Below, one piece after another: positions 41,577-50,358 of a DNA stretch of 64,000 nt. Within the stretch, counting starts at the first letter, position 1; every line of letters starts with the position of its first letter. The translations under genes and the position numbers were made by a program. The notes below the pieces were generated by a model, which was given only the letters and a program-made list of their open reading frames with translations, was not told where the DNA came from and searched no databases. Source of the DNA: Kiritimatiellota bacterium (lineage in GTDB: Bacteria > Verrucomicrobiota > Kiritimatiellia > JAAZAB01); contig JAPLSY010000085.1 in NCBI GenBank assembly GCA_026398415.1, forward strand, positions 1 to 64,000. The letters are read 5' to 3'.

Positions 41577-42767
41577 ATGAATGCATTATTGCATGTTTTG
41601 GCGATGGCGTTAATTTCCTTGGCCGTAACCGTAGCGCAAGGCGCGCCAGAAAACACGAAAACCAATCTGCTTAACAATTTACGTCTGATCCTGCCTCTGG
41701 AAATTCAGGCGGTGCCCGGGCATGAGGTTAACATCTATTTTGATAATATTATCCTCACGCCCAATATCGACAATTACGTGTTCGATGTCAAATGCACTAA
41801 AGGCATGCAGCAATCGGAACGCTGGACTTTTGTGCCTAACCCGACCAATGACGTTGGGACGCACGATCTCCAAATTACCGTTTATGACGCGGATAACGCC
41901 GTTCTTGCGGAAGCTTCCACGAAAATCAAGGTTGTTCCGCCGGCCGCCGGCGCGGACAAACCGCTTAGCTGCCTGATTATCGGCGACAGCCTGACCGGGG
42001 CCACCGTGTATCCCGCTGAATTCTTCAATCTCTGTCAAGCAAAGGGCAATCCCAAAGTTACGCTAATCGGCACGTATCAGCCGACAAATTATCCGCCCGC
42101 AATCCGGCATGAGGGCTACGGCGGGTGGACGGCCCGGCGATTTGTTACCGGTTATAATCCGACTAATCCGCCATTAGCCTTGCTGCGTCACATATCGTTG
42201 CGTTCAAGTCCGTTCCTGTTTCCCGGTCCGGACGGCAAGCCCAAGCTTGATTTCAAAAAGTATCTGGCCGAAAGTAGCGGCGGGCAGGCGCCGGACATCA
42301 TTACGATTGGCCTGGGATGCAACGACACTTTCTCTGCCAGCGACAAAACGATAGACGCCAGCATAGATGATATGATGGCCAACCTGGACACACTCATCAA
42401 CGAATTCCATGTCGTGCGCGCTGATACCAAAATCGGGATTTTTCTCATTCCGCCGCCGGCCGCTACCCAGGATGCCTTTGGTGCCAATTATCAGTGCGGG
42501 CAAACCCGATGGCAATACCGCCGCAATCAGCACCGTGTCGTTGAGCGCATGCTTGTCAAATACGGCAACCGGGAAAAAGAAAATATCTATCTTGTTCCGG
42601 TTTATATCAACCTGGACACAGCCCATAATTATCCGAGTTATACGCGGCCGTTGAATGCCCGCAATCCGGAGACAGTTACGCGGCTCGGCAACGGCGTCCA
42701 TCCATCCGAAAATGGTTATCGGCAAATGGCGGATTCCCTTTATTTCTGGGTAAAAAGTCTCTTTTAA
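41577..42767 (+). CDS. secreted SGNH/GDSL-family hydrolase
   Basis: ATG 41577 lies six bases after CCGGAGG. The 396-residue protein has a signal peptide ([21 protein letters not shown]) and a beta-sandwich N-domain up to about residue 125. The SGNH hydrolase follows: [14 protein letters not shown] (block I Ser), GYGGWTARR (block II), [12 protein letters not shown] (block III Asn) and [17 protein letters not shown] (block V His). It probably de-esterifies a sugar or glycan outside the cytoplasm. It is monocistronic. Confidence 0.88.
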   Translation: MNALLHVLAMALISLAVTVAQGAPENTKTNLLNNLRLILPLEIQAVPGHEVNIYFDNIILTPNIDNYVFDVKCTKGMQQSERWTFVPNPTNDVGTHDLQITVYDADNAVLAEASTKIKVVPPAAGADKPLSCLIIGDSLTGATVYPAEFFNLCQAKGNPKVTLIGTYQPTNYPPAIRHEGYGGWTARRFVTGYNPTNPPLALLRHISLRSSPFLFPGPDGKPKLDFKKYLAESSGGQAPDIITIGLGCNDTFSASDKTIDASIDDMMANLDTLINEFHVVRADTKIGIFLIPPPAATQDAFGANYQCGQTRWQYRRNQHRVVERMLVKYGNREKENIYLVPVYINLDTAHNYPSYTRPLNARNPETVTRLGNGVHPSENGYRQMADSLYFWVKSLF

Positions 42768-42864
42768 CAGGCTGTGTAATCTCCGTAAATGGTCGCAGAC
42801 ACTTTGGTTGCGTAACATTGAGCCGGGGATGATGTGGCGGCGGCAGGGGAAGATCAGTCAAAGC

Positions 42865-44610
42865 TTAAGGTGCCGTTTTTATCCGGTAAATTCTTAGCGT
42901 GGTGTAAGCTTGGCCGAAATTCGGCACGTTTTCCATCAGTTCGTAATGTTCACGGATGATATTCCAGAACAGTATCTCATCTTTCGGCGGCACGGGCATT
43001 ATGTCCGGTGATTGGATGGCCAGTGCATAGCCGCTCAGCGCGGCCAGGGGCGCTTCCGTTGTCCGGAGCAGGCGCTCGAAGCCAGCGCGATTGAACACGT
43101 GCAATTTTGCGGCCTGATCGTCACTGAGGGCCGGGAAATAACTGAATTGCCCCATTTCCAGCCCTCGCGGCACTTTCAGGTTGGCTTCCACAGCCATGTA
43201 GGGGTCCTGAGTCAGCAACAGATCGCCCGGTTTGGTAACGCGCCTGATTTGCGCGGCAGTATCGCGTAGTTTCTGGAGCGGCGAACGGTCCTTGACCAGC
43301 CACCAGATGCGGTCACGCCCCTGGATAAACCAGTCCTGGTTTAGAGGCGAGGATCCCGCGGCGCCCAGCGACACGACCAGTATGGCAATCGTTAACCACA
43401 AGGCGCCGCGTTGGCCGACAAGGCGGATGGCCGTATTGGCTATGGCGATGGCCAACAGAGGAAAAACAAATACCTGGTAGTCGTCATAGGGGAACGGCGC
43501 CAAAAAATGAATTAGGGTAATGGCGATGATGCTCAGCCACAATATCCGCATCAAGGCTGGAGCGGCTATCGCCGCCGTAGCGGCCGTTGCCGCCGCAGCG
43601 GCCGTTGCCGCCGGACCGGCCAATGGGGTTGCAATCGTTGGCCCAGCCGTTGCCGCGGTCATCGCCGCCGGGGTGCGGGCCTGCCCACCGTAGCCTCTCT
43701 CGCCGTCGCGAAGCGCTATGGCGAAGCACGGTGGGCGAAGGCGGGCCAAAGCCCATTTTGCAAAAACAACGAAAACGCCGATACTGAACGTGACAAAATA
43801 GGCCTGAAGCAGGCGTGACAGGAAGCCGACCTTGAAAACCAGCGTCATCAGGCCGCCACCAGAATGTCGCAGGGCATGGTATTGCATGATGCAATACAGA
43901 AAGGATTCCGGCGCCAGGATCAGGAATGGCAGAAAAACCAGGCCGGCCATGACCGTTGCGCCCAACCCGAAATGGAGCCAGGCCAAGGAAGGCGCACTCC
44001 GCTGGGCCACTTGTGGCGCATGGCGCGCCATCAGCAGGTATATGAAAACGATTGGCAGGACGACGCCGGCGGAAGTGCGCGTGCCGGTGGCAAGTACCAT
44101 GAACGCGCCGGCCATGAGCATCAGCCATGCGTGGCGGCGTGTCCAGCCTTCGGCCAGCGCCAGGAATCCCAACATCAATAACAGGGCCGTGAGTGAATAG
44201 GTTTTAACGACCGTGCAGAAATAGCTTTGATAAACGTTGACGCCGATCAGGATGAAGGTGGTGAGCGCCGCGCCGGCGCGCAATTCTTTATTTACCAGGC
44301 GGGCTGCCAGCCGGGCGGCAAGCACAGCGGCCAAGAGGCCCAGCAAGGCGGTGATCAGTCGTCCGCCTGCCAGCCCCCCGGCTGTGATGATCGGCTTGAA
44401 CAGGGCATACACCAGCGGCATAACCGGGCCCTGGGTGAAGGCAAAATCAACGTACGGCCATTGGCCTGACGCAACCAGCTGGGCCGCGTACAAGTACCAG
44501 CCTTCATCCTGATTCAAATCGCCCAGATACAGGTTGGCGGATGAAAGGATGACTGCGGCAACAACGGCGACACAACTGAGGCCCACGAAGATTCGATTGT
44601 TAGCTGTCAT
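42865..44610 (-). CDS. GT39/ArnT-like integral membrane glycosyltransferase with an internal repeat insertion
   Basis: The 581-residue protein has about ten hydrophobic segments. Its first periplasmic loop has DLNQDEGWYLYAAQLVASGQWPYVDF, the acidic DE motif of dolichyl-phosphate-mannose or ArnT-like GT-C enzymes. It should use a polyprenyl-phosphate sugar donor. Near residues 290-360 a hydrophilic and alanine-rich stretch (GERGYGGQARTP, then many A/T residues) is encoded by a family F palindrome (43679-43742) and a GCCGCCGTAGCGGCC-type low-complexity tract. It looks inserted in frame. The gene overlaps the AsmA-like gene upstream by 4 bp. Confidence 0.82.
   Translation of the reverse strand: MTANNRIFVGLSCVAVVAAVILSSANLYLGDLNQDEGWYLYAAQLVASGQWPYVDFAFTQGPVMPLVYALFKPIITAGGLAGGRLITALLGLLAAVLAARLAARLVNKELRAGAALTTFILIGVNVYQSYFCTVVKTYSLTALLLMLGFLALAEGWTRRHAWLMLMAGAFMVLATGTRTSAGVVLPIVFIYLLMARHAPQVAQRSAPSLAWLHFGLGATVMAGLVFLPFLILAPESFLYCIMQYHALRHSGGGLMTLVFKVGFLSRLLQAYFVTFSIGVFVVFAKWALARLRPPCFAIALRDGERGYGGQARTPAAMTAATAGPTIATPLAGPAATAAAAATAATAAIAAPALMRILWLSIIAITLIHFLAPFPYDDYQVFVFPLLAIAIANTAIRLVGQRGALWLTIAILVVSLGAAGSSPLNQDWFIQGRDRIWWLVKDRSPLQKLRDTAAQIRRVTKPGDLLLTQDPYMAVEANLKVPRGLEMGQFSYFPALSDDQAAKLHVFNRAGFERLLRTTEAPLAALSGYALAIQSPDIMPVPPKDEILFWNIIREHYELMENVPNFGQAYTTLRIYRIKTAP
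43560..43742. repeat. low-complexity GCC tract and family F palindrome inside a CDS
   Basis: Positions about 43560-43680 are near-tandem GCGGCCGTTGCCGCC words. Positions 43679-43742 hold arms GCCTGCCCACCGT and ACGGTGGGCGAAGGC around a GCGAAGCGCTATGGCGAAGC core. Both are read in frame by the membrane glycosyltransferase on the minus strand. Confidence 0.65.
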
Positions 44611-45818
44611 TGGCTTTTCGATTCCGGCTTTCCGAACAATCCGCCCAATGTGTCTTTGACATCCATTGGTTTACCTTTGCCTGAGCTGTCCACGTTCGGA
44701 GCGTTGCTCTTGGCTTGCGAATCTGTCGTCCGGCCCTGGGCTTCCATGACCCCTTTAATAATGCTGTCGAACGTGTCCTTGCTGGCCAGGGTTTTCATCA
44801 AGGCTTCCCGGAAATCAATCTCCGGATTGGTCAACACGCCTTTAATGGGAACGAGCGCCTGAAAAGTTTCGGGGAACGGAATGCTGCCGAACTTTTCCTG
44901 TTGTTCCTTGGTGAGTTTGACCTTGTTGAATGTCAGGTGCATAACTGATTTTTCCGGATCAAACACGCCTTGCTGGCAGTAGAGGGTCATGGTCCCGGAG
45001 ATCTGGCCTTTTTCAAAACCACAGCGCTTGGCCAGTTCCTGGAAATTGTTGAAATCGATCGTCTGAATGGATCCGGTCAGATCGAAACTAAGCCGGGAGG
45101 GATCCTTGATCGGGGCGATGCGGCCGTTCAGATCGAATGCGCATTTGCGGTCGGTGGTCAGGATGTGGCCCAGCAGGTTGATCGTTCCGGACATGGCGTC
45201 TTCCTGTCCGTGATTGGTGATATCTTTCAGGCGCACCTGGATATCGAGGCCCAGTTGGAATGGGGGCTCGCTGATCTTGTGGTCAACATACTGGATAAGG
45301 GTGTTGACCTCCATTTGTCGGATCGCGAAATCGGGAATCCTTCGGGTGGGCGGCGTGGCGCCGCCGGGAGTCGCTGGTCCCGCCTCGCCGGGCGCGGTGG
45401 CCGGCGCATTTGACATGGCGGCATGAATGGCCTCGAGGGCCGGCTCGATATTCAGCACGCCTTCCCGGTTGCGCACCACGCTGAGCGACGCATTCCGGAT
45501 CGTGGCTTTTTCAATTTCGGCAATGCCGCCGCGGAATAGCGCCAGCAGGCCGATATTTAATTTAAACCGCTTCAAGGTTATCATGCTCTTGTCGTCGAAT
45601 CCCGGCGGGTTGATTACCTGCACGCCGTGAATGGAGAGCGATCCGCCCAACACGTTAACGCTGACACGCTCCAGGGTAACGTCCAGGTTCCAACGATCCT
45701 TGGCCATTGGCAGAACCCATTGGCGCAGGGAATCCGTCAGCCCATAAGCTAGGAATAATTGCACCCCGATCACTACCGCCACAAGCAGGACGACAATAAT
45801 AATCAAAATTTTTTTCAT
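44607..45818 (-). CDS. AsmA-like envelope protein
   Basis: The 403-residue product has an N-terminal membrane anchor (ILIIIVVLLVAVVIGVQLFLAYG). A beta-rich periplasmic body follows with the AsmA/DUF748 start LDVTLERVSVNVLGGSLSIHGVQVINPPGF. AsmA-like proteins form bridge-like lipid-transfer structures that feed the outer membrane; short ones probably modulate envelope composition. A proline-rich linker (ATAPGEAGPATPGGATPPT) divides two beta regions. It overlaps the GT39-like gene by 4 bp and follows the M16 protease in the same direction. Confidence 0.8.
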   Translation of the reverse strand: MKKILIIIVVLLVAVVIGVQLFLAYGLTDSLRQWVLPMAKDRWNLDVTLERVSVNVLGGSLSIHGVQVINPPGFDDKSMITLKRFKLNIGLLALFRGGIAEIEKATIRNASLSVVRNREGVLNIEPALEAIHAAMSNAPATAPGEAGPATPGGATPPTRRIPDFAIRQMEVNTLIQYVDHKISEPPFQLGLDIQVRLKDITNHGQEDAMSGTINLLGHILTTDRKCAFDLNGRIAPIKDPSRLSFDLTGSIQTIDFNNFQELAKRCGFEKGQISGTMTLYCQQGVFDPEKSVMHLTFNKVKLTKEQQEKFGSIPFPETFQALVPIKGVLTNPEIDFREALMKTLASKDTFDSIIKGVMEAQGRTTDSQAKSNAPNVDSSGKGKPMDVKDTLGGLFGKPESKSQ

Positions 45819-45840
45819 GGGTTTCCCAATGTGAAGCTTG

Positions 45841-45880
45841 TCTTTGTCCTCTGGTGTCTGTCATCTGGCGTCTGGCTTCC
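45841..45880. repeat. family A dispersed repeat (reverse orientation)
   Basis: TCTTTGTCCTCTGGTGTCTG and TCATCTGGCGTCTGG are degenerate reverse-complement words of the GACGGA/GACAGA family. They lie between the AsmA-like and M16 genes. Confidence 0.45.
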
Positions 45881-47163
45881 TACATCTCGGCCAGCAGGGC
45901 CTTGAAACGTTCCCCGTCCTTGGCGGCTGTTCCCGGCGAAAGCCAAGCCAGGCTGGCGATCCGTTCGCGGAATATAGTGTCGGCCAGTTTTTGGATGTCC
46001 TCGGCTTGCACGGCCTGAATCGCCGCGATCACCGCTTCGGGCGCCATGACCGACCCGTAATTCAAGACTTGATCGCCCACCCACATCATATGGCCCGACG
46101 GGCTTTCCAGTCCCAGGCGCATGTGGCCGACGACGTATTCCTTGGCGCGCTCCAGTTCCTGCGTGTTGACCGTCTCCTGTTTCAGACGATGAATTTCGCG
46201 TGCAATCAGTTCCAGCGCCTTGTCGTGGCGTTTGCGATCCAGGCCGGCGCTGATCACCAGGGCGCCGGTCTCAGCGAACAGTTGCGCGCCGGAATGAATG
46301 GCGTATGCCAGCCCGTGTTTTTCGCGGACCACCTGGAACAGGCGCGAACTCATGTTCTCACCCAGAATCACGTTCAGCAGTTTCAGCGCATAGCGCCGCT
46401 TGTCGAACCGGCCGAAAATCCGAAAACCCAGTGCCATTTGGGTCTGCTCGATGTCCTTGGCTTTCAGGTTCAGTCGCTCCTGCGGCACCGCCGGCGTGAC
46501 GAGGGGGTACGTGGGTTCCCGCGTGCCCGTAATTCCCCGGATCAGTTTTTCCACATGGCGGACACATTCCTCGTGACGCACATGTCCGGCAAAAACGAAA
46601 ACGGTGTTTTCCGGCACGTATTTCTTCTTCTTGAACGTCAGAATATGGTCGCGCGTCAGTCCGCGCAAAGTCTCGGGATAGCCGATCAGCGGGCGTCCGA
46701 GCTCGTGGTCTTGCCATAACGCGGCGCTGAGCATTTCCTGCACCACCTGTTCCGGCTGGTCGCGGTACATCATGATTTCCTCAATGATGACGCCGCGTTC
46801 CTTCTCGATGTCCGCGGGCGCGAAACGCGGGTGGCGGTACATTTCCGTCAGAATGTCCAGCGCTTTCCAGGTATGGTCATCGGCGGTGCGGGCGTAGTAG
46901 CAGGTCAGTTCTTCCTGGGTGAACGCGTTGCAGAATCCGCCGCGGCCCTCGATGGCCTGTGATATATCGCGCGCCGACAGGCGCTCGGTGCCCTTGAACA
47001 GCAGGTGCTCGACGAAGTGGCTGATGCCGGCCAGGGCGCGCGTTTCGTAGCGCGCACCGACACCCACCCAGACACCGAGCGCCACGCTCTGCAAGTGTTC
47101 CATGGCGGAGGTTGCCACGCGCATGCCGTTGGCCAGCCGCGATTCGTGAATATCCATCATCAT
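45880..47163 (-). CDS. M16-family zinc metallopeptidase
   Basis: The 427-residue protein has the inverted zinc motif HFVEH (His49, Glu52, His53) with FKGTERLSARDI behind it. The distal Glu region is DIEKERGVIIEEI, followed by an inactive second half of M16 type (GFRIFGRFDKRRYALKLLNVILGENMSSRLFQ). Such processing peptidases degrade or process short proteins; the bacterial homologues are cytoplasmic or periplasmic. No signal peptide is seen. Its ATG shares one base with the hisA stop (TAATG), so translation is coupled to histidine genes. Confidence 0.93.
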   Translation of the reverse strand: MMMDIHESRLANGMRVATSAMEHLQSVALGVWVGVGARYETRALAGISHFVEHLLFKGTERLSARDISQAIEGRGGFCNAFTQEELTCYYARTADDHTWKALDILTEMYRHPRFAPADIEKERGVIIEEIMMYRDQPEQVVQEMLSAALWQDHELGRPLIGYPETLRGLTRDHILTFKKKKYVPENTVFVFAGHVRHEECVRHVEKLIRGITGTREPTYPLVTPAVPQERLNLKAKDIEQTQMALGFRIFGRFDKRRYALKLLNVILGENMSSRLFQVVREKHGLAYAIHSGAQLFAETGALVISAGLDRKRHDKALELIAREIHRLKQETVNTQELERAKEYVVGHMRLGLESPSGHMMWVGDQVLNYGSVMAPEAVIAAIQAVQAEDIQKLADTIFRERIASLAWLSPGTAAKDGERFKALLAEM

Positions 47164-47897
47164 TATGTTTTGCTCCCTAATTGCAATTCAGTAAACGAAA
47201 CCGTGCCTTCATACAGGGCTTTGCCCACGATCACGCCCGCCAGATTGGGCTTGCCCAGGGCTGCCAGGGCGGCCACATGCGCCTTTGAAGCCACGCCCCC
47301 GGAGGCAATCACCCGGCAGGCCACCCGGTCGCAAAGTGCCGCTATAGCCTTTGTATTCGGCCCCGTCAGCATACCATCCTGGGCGATGTCCGTATAAATC
47401 AGCGTTTGAACGCCCAGGGAGTGCAGACGCGCGGCCAAAGCCAAGGCATCCGTTCCGGTCGTTTCGGTCCAGCCTTTGATCGAGACCCGCCCGTTGCGCG
47501 CGTCAAGGCCGATCGCCACACGTTCGCCAAACCGTTCCATCAGGCGAGCGAGTGTTTCCGGCGAGGTCCAGGCCCGCGTACCGAGCACGGCGCGGGCCAC
47601 GCCCAGTGCCAACAAGGTCTCCACCTGATCATCCGTGCGCAGGCCGCCGCCCACCTCGACGGGGATCCGTACGGCATGCGCGATTTTTTCGATCAGGGCC
47701 GTGTGCACGGGAACGCCTTGAAAGGCGCCATCCAGGTCCACAACGTGCAGCCAGGCGGCGCCTTGCTGTTCCCAGGACTGGGCCATCTGCACGGGATCAT
47801 CCGAATATACGGTTTCAGCGGAGGCAATTCCCTGGCGCAGGCGCACACAGCGTCCGCCTTTCAAGTCAATGGCCGGAATAATGGTCAGTGCGGACAT
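47163..47897 (-). CDS. hisA: phosphoribosylformimino-AICAR-phosphate isomerase
   Basis: HisA performs the Amadori rearrangement in histidine synthesis. The 244-residue product, counted from ATG 47897, contains LTIIPAIDLKGGRCVRLRQG (catalytic Asp in AIDLKGG), VEVGGGLRT, AIGLDARNG, YTDIAQDGMLTGPN (second catalytic Asp) and VIASGGVASKA. A TTG at 47912 is also in frame. It lies 18 bp after hisB. Confidence 0.97.
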   Translation of the reverse strand: MSALTIIPAIDLKGGRCVRLRQGIASAETVYSDDPVQMAQSWEQQGAAWLHVVDLDGAFQGVPVHTALIEKIAHAVRIPVEVGGGLRTDDQVETLLALGVARAVLGTRAWTSPETLARLMERFGERVAIGLDARNGRVSIKGWTETTGTDALALAARLHSLGVQTLIYTDIAQDGMLTGPNTKAIAALCDRVACRVIASGGVASKAHVAALAALGKPNLAGVIVGKALYEGTVSFTELQLGSKT

Positions 47898-47915
47898 AGC
47901 ACTCTTGCACAACGA

Positions 47916-48506
47916 TTAGAGAATTCCCTTGCTGGACGGAATTTCCGTCTCGCGCGCATCCCGGGCTACGGCCTCCCGCAATGCGCGTGCCAGGGCCTTG
48001 AATACCGATTCATACGCGTGATGCGGTTCACGTCCGTAAAGCTGGGCCACGTGCAGGTTCATCCGTGCCTGGACGCAGAAAGCCTGTAAAAATTCCTCAA
48101 TCAGGTTCACATCGAAATCCATGATTTTGCGCCGCTTGTTGGCGACTTCATAGACGAGGTAGGGGCGCCCGCCCAGGTCTATTACCACGCGGCTCAGGGC
48201 ATCATCCATGGGAATGGTGGCGCACCCGTAGCGGCGGATGCCACGGCGGTTGCCCAGGGCCTTATCCAGCGCCTGGCCCAGGCACAGGCCCAGGTCCTCC
48301 ACGGTGTGATGATAATCCACGGCCAGGTCGCCACGGGCGCGCAGGCACAGGTCCATCAGCGCATGCCGTGCAAAAAGCTCCAGCATGTGGTTGAGAAACG
48401 GCAGGCCGGTGTCCACGTCGAAACGGCCGCGGCCATCCAGCGTGAGCGTGATCTCAATTTGCGTTTCGCGGGTGGCGCGTTTGATACAGGCGGTTCTTGG
48501 TTTCAT
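47916..48506 (-). CDS. hisB: imidazoleglycerol-phosphate dehydratase
   Basis: The monofunctional HisB of about 196 residues starts MKPRTACIKRATRETQIEI, with an alternative ATG five codons upstream. It has the metal-binding repeats FLNHMLELFARHALMDL, DYHHTVEDLGLCLGQAL and REPHHAYESVFKALARAL. It removes water from IGP in histidine synthesis. There is no phosphatase domain. Confidence 0.97.
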   Translation of the reverse strand: MKPRTACIKRATRETQIEITLTLDGRGRFDVDTGLPFLNHMLELFARHALMDLCLRARGDLAVDYHHTVEDLGLCLGQALDKALGNRRGIRRYGCATIPMDDALSRVVIDLGGRPYLVYEVANKRRKIMDFDVNLIEEFLQAFCVQARMNLHVAQLYGREPHHAYESVFKALARALREAVARDARETEIPSSKGIL

Positions 48507-48716
48507 AATGCAACTAATCATAACAGAATTGCCAATGGTTGCGAGCGCAATTTGCGATTATTTGGGTTGGAAGTTCAAATAAAAACAATCCGGGCGGAAC
48601 TCTGTTTCCGAAAGGTGGTTTTCCTTGACTCCCATCGTGTGGCAATACATGCTATCTTTAATGGCGCTGATCCATCTAATGCTCATGCCAAAGTGGTAAG
48701 GTTATGGTAAATCCGC

Positions 48717-49421
48717 ATGAAAGCTTCCGCTATAGTTCGTTTATTACAGGTTCTTGGCGACAAAGAAAGAGCGCAGGTCGTGCAACGATTCTTTAAAACC
48801 GCCCCGGGGGAATACGGTGCCGGGGATGTATTTGTCGGTCTCCGTGTTCCCGAACTCAGGCAATTGGCCAAAAGATACCAGGCGCTGCCTCTATCCGAAA
48901 TCATCCGGTTACTCCATTCACCCATCCATGAAGCCCGGCTACTGGCGCTCTTCATCCTGGTTCAGGCTTACAGGCGCGGAACGGTCCCTATCCAAAAGCA
49001 AATATTTAAGCAGTACCTTCAAAATACCAGTTTTATCAATAACTGGGACTTGGTCGATGCCTCGGCTGAACACATCGTGGGCGCTCATTTGAGACATCGC
49101 CGCCGATCTCCGCTCCGGACATTGGCCGTATCAGGTTTGCTGTGGGACCGGCGCATTGCCATCATGGCCACATTCCATTACATCAAACATGGAGAATTTG
49201 CCGAAACCTTGCGTATTGCGGAGCAGTTGCTCCATGATCCGGAAGACCTGATCCATAAAGCCGTCGGCTGGATGCTTCGGGAAATCGGCAAACGCGATCG
49301 TCCTGCTGAAGAAGCGTTTTTGAAAGCACACTATCAGATCATGCCGCGGACGATGCTCCGGTATGCCATCGAGAAATTCCCGGCAAAGTTGAGGCGACGC
49401 TATTTGAAGGGAAAGATATAG
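48717..49421 (+). CDS. AlkD-like DNA alkylation repair protein
   Basis: The 234-residue all-helical protein matches the AlkD family of HEAT-like DNA glycosylases. Landmarks are VFVGLRVPELRQLAKRY, INNWDLVDASAEHIVG (Trp and Asp that contact DNA in AlkD), LWDRRIAIMATFHYIKHG and HKAVGWMLREIGKRD, ending YQIMPRTMLRYAIEKFP. It should remove bulky or positively charged alkylated bases. It lies on the opposite strand in the middle of the histidine cluster. Confidence 0.93.
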   Translation: MKASAIVRLLQVLGDKERAQVVQRFFKTAPGEYGAGDVFVGLRVPELRQLAKRYQALPLSEIIRLLHSPIHEARLLALFILVQAYRRGTVPIQKQIFKQYLQNTSFINNWDLVDASAEHIVGAHLRHRRRSPLRTLAVSGLLWDRRIAIMATFHYIKHGEFAETLRIAEQLLHDPEDLIHKAVGWMLREIGKRDRPAEEAFLKAHYQIMPRTMLRYAIEKFPAKLRRRYLKGKI

Positions 49422-49491
49422 CTCGAAAACGCAGGGGACCTGACACTCGCGGCCAAGGGCTGCGGCGTCCATCATCGGGAGAAATAAGTCC

Positions 49492-50325
49492 GTGAAAACA
49501 TTCGGGTTGGCTCTGGGCGGCGGCGGAGTGCGCGGGTTGGCGCATGCCCTCGTCCTTGAGGCCTTGGATGAAATCGGCTGCCGACCGGCCATCATCGCGG
49601 GCACCAGCATAGGTGCGATCATGGGCGCCATCTACGCATCTGGAGTGCCCGGCCGAACCATCAGGGAGAGCATCCAAAAGAACATTATTTCCCGACGGGA
49701 TACCTGGCACGATATCTTCAATAAGCGCTCGGATCTCCTGAAAGTGGTCCGGACCGTCGCGTTTGAGCGCGGGCCGGGCGGAACCTTTAAGCCCGACCGA
49801 TTCCTGAACTTCCTCCTGGCGGCCGTAAACAAGCGGACTTTCGAGGAGCTCGATATTCCCCTGCGCGTCATTGCCGCTGACTACTGGAGCGGCGAGGAGG
49901 TCGTCCTGGAGGCGGGCGCGTTGCTCCCAGCCTTAAAAGCGAGCATCGCGATCCCCGGGGTGTTTGCTCCGGTAACGATTGGCAACCGCGAACTGTTGGA
50001 CGGTGGTATCGTCAATCTCGTGCCGTACGAACATATCCTGGATCGATGCGATGTATCTATCGCCGTGAACGTTGCCGGCACTCGCACACCCGGAAAAAAC
50101 AGAATACCAAACGTCTGGGAGTCGGTTCTGAGATCGTTCCAACTCATGCAGGAGGCAACCTTGTCCGAGAAAATGAAGCGCCGTAGGCCGGATATCTGGG
50201 TACATCCGGAAATTATTAATGTTCCCATGCTTGCTTTCGGGAAGGCGGGGCGGGTTCTGTGTCAATCCGCGCCGGCCGTCAAGGAGATGAAAAACAAGAT
50301 TGAGAAGATCCTGGCCCGATCATAG
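49492..50325 (+). CDS. patatin-like phospholipase
   Basis: Start codon GTG. The 277-residue product has the oxyanion loop LGGGGVRG, the nucleophile Ser39 in GTSIG and the dyad Asp170 in LLDGGIVN. It belongs to the bacterial RssA/NTE-like patatin proteins, which cleave acyl chains of phospholipids. No signal peptide is present. It follows the AlkD gene in the same orientation with a 70-bp gap. Confidence 0.93.
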   Translation: MKTFGLALGGGGVRGLAHALVLEALDEIGCRPAIIAGTSIGAIMGAIYASGVPGRTIRESIQKNIISRRDTWHDIFNKRSDLLKVVRTVAFERGPGGTFKPDRFLNFLLAAVNKRTFEELDIPLRVIAADYWSGEEVVLEAGALLPALKASIAIPGVFAPVTIGNRELLDGGIVNLVPYEHILDRCDVSIAVNVAGTRTPGKNRIPNVWESVLRSFQLMQEATLSEKMKRRRPDIWVHPEIINVPMLAFGKAGRVLCQSAPAVKEMKNKIEKILARS

Positions 50326-50358
50326 CAAGCTTGGATAGGGTGTTTAAGTCTGATGCCT

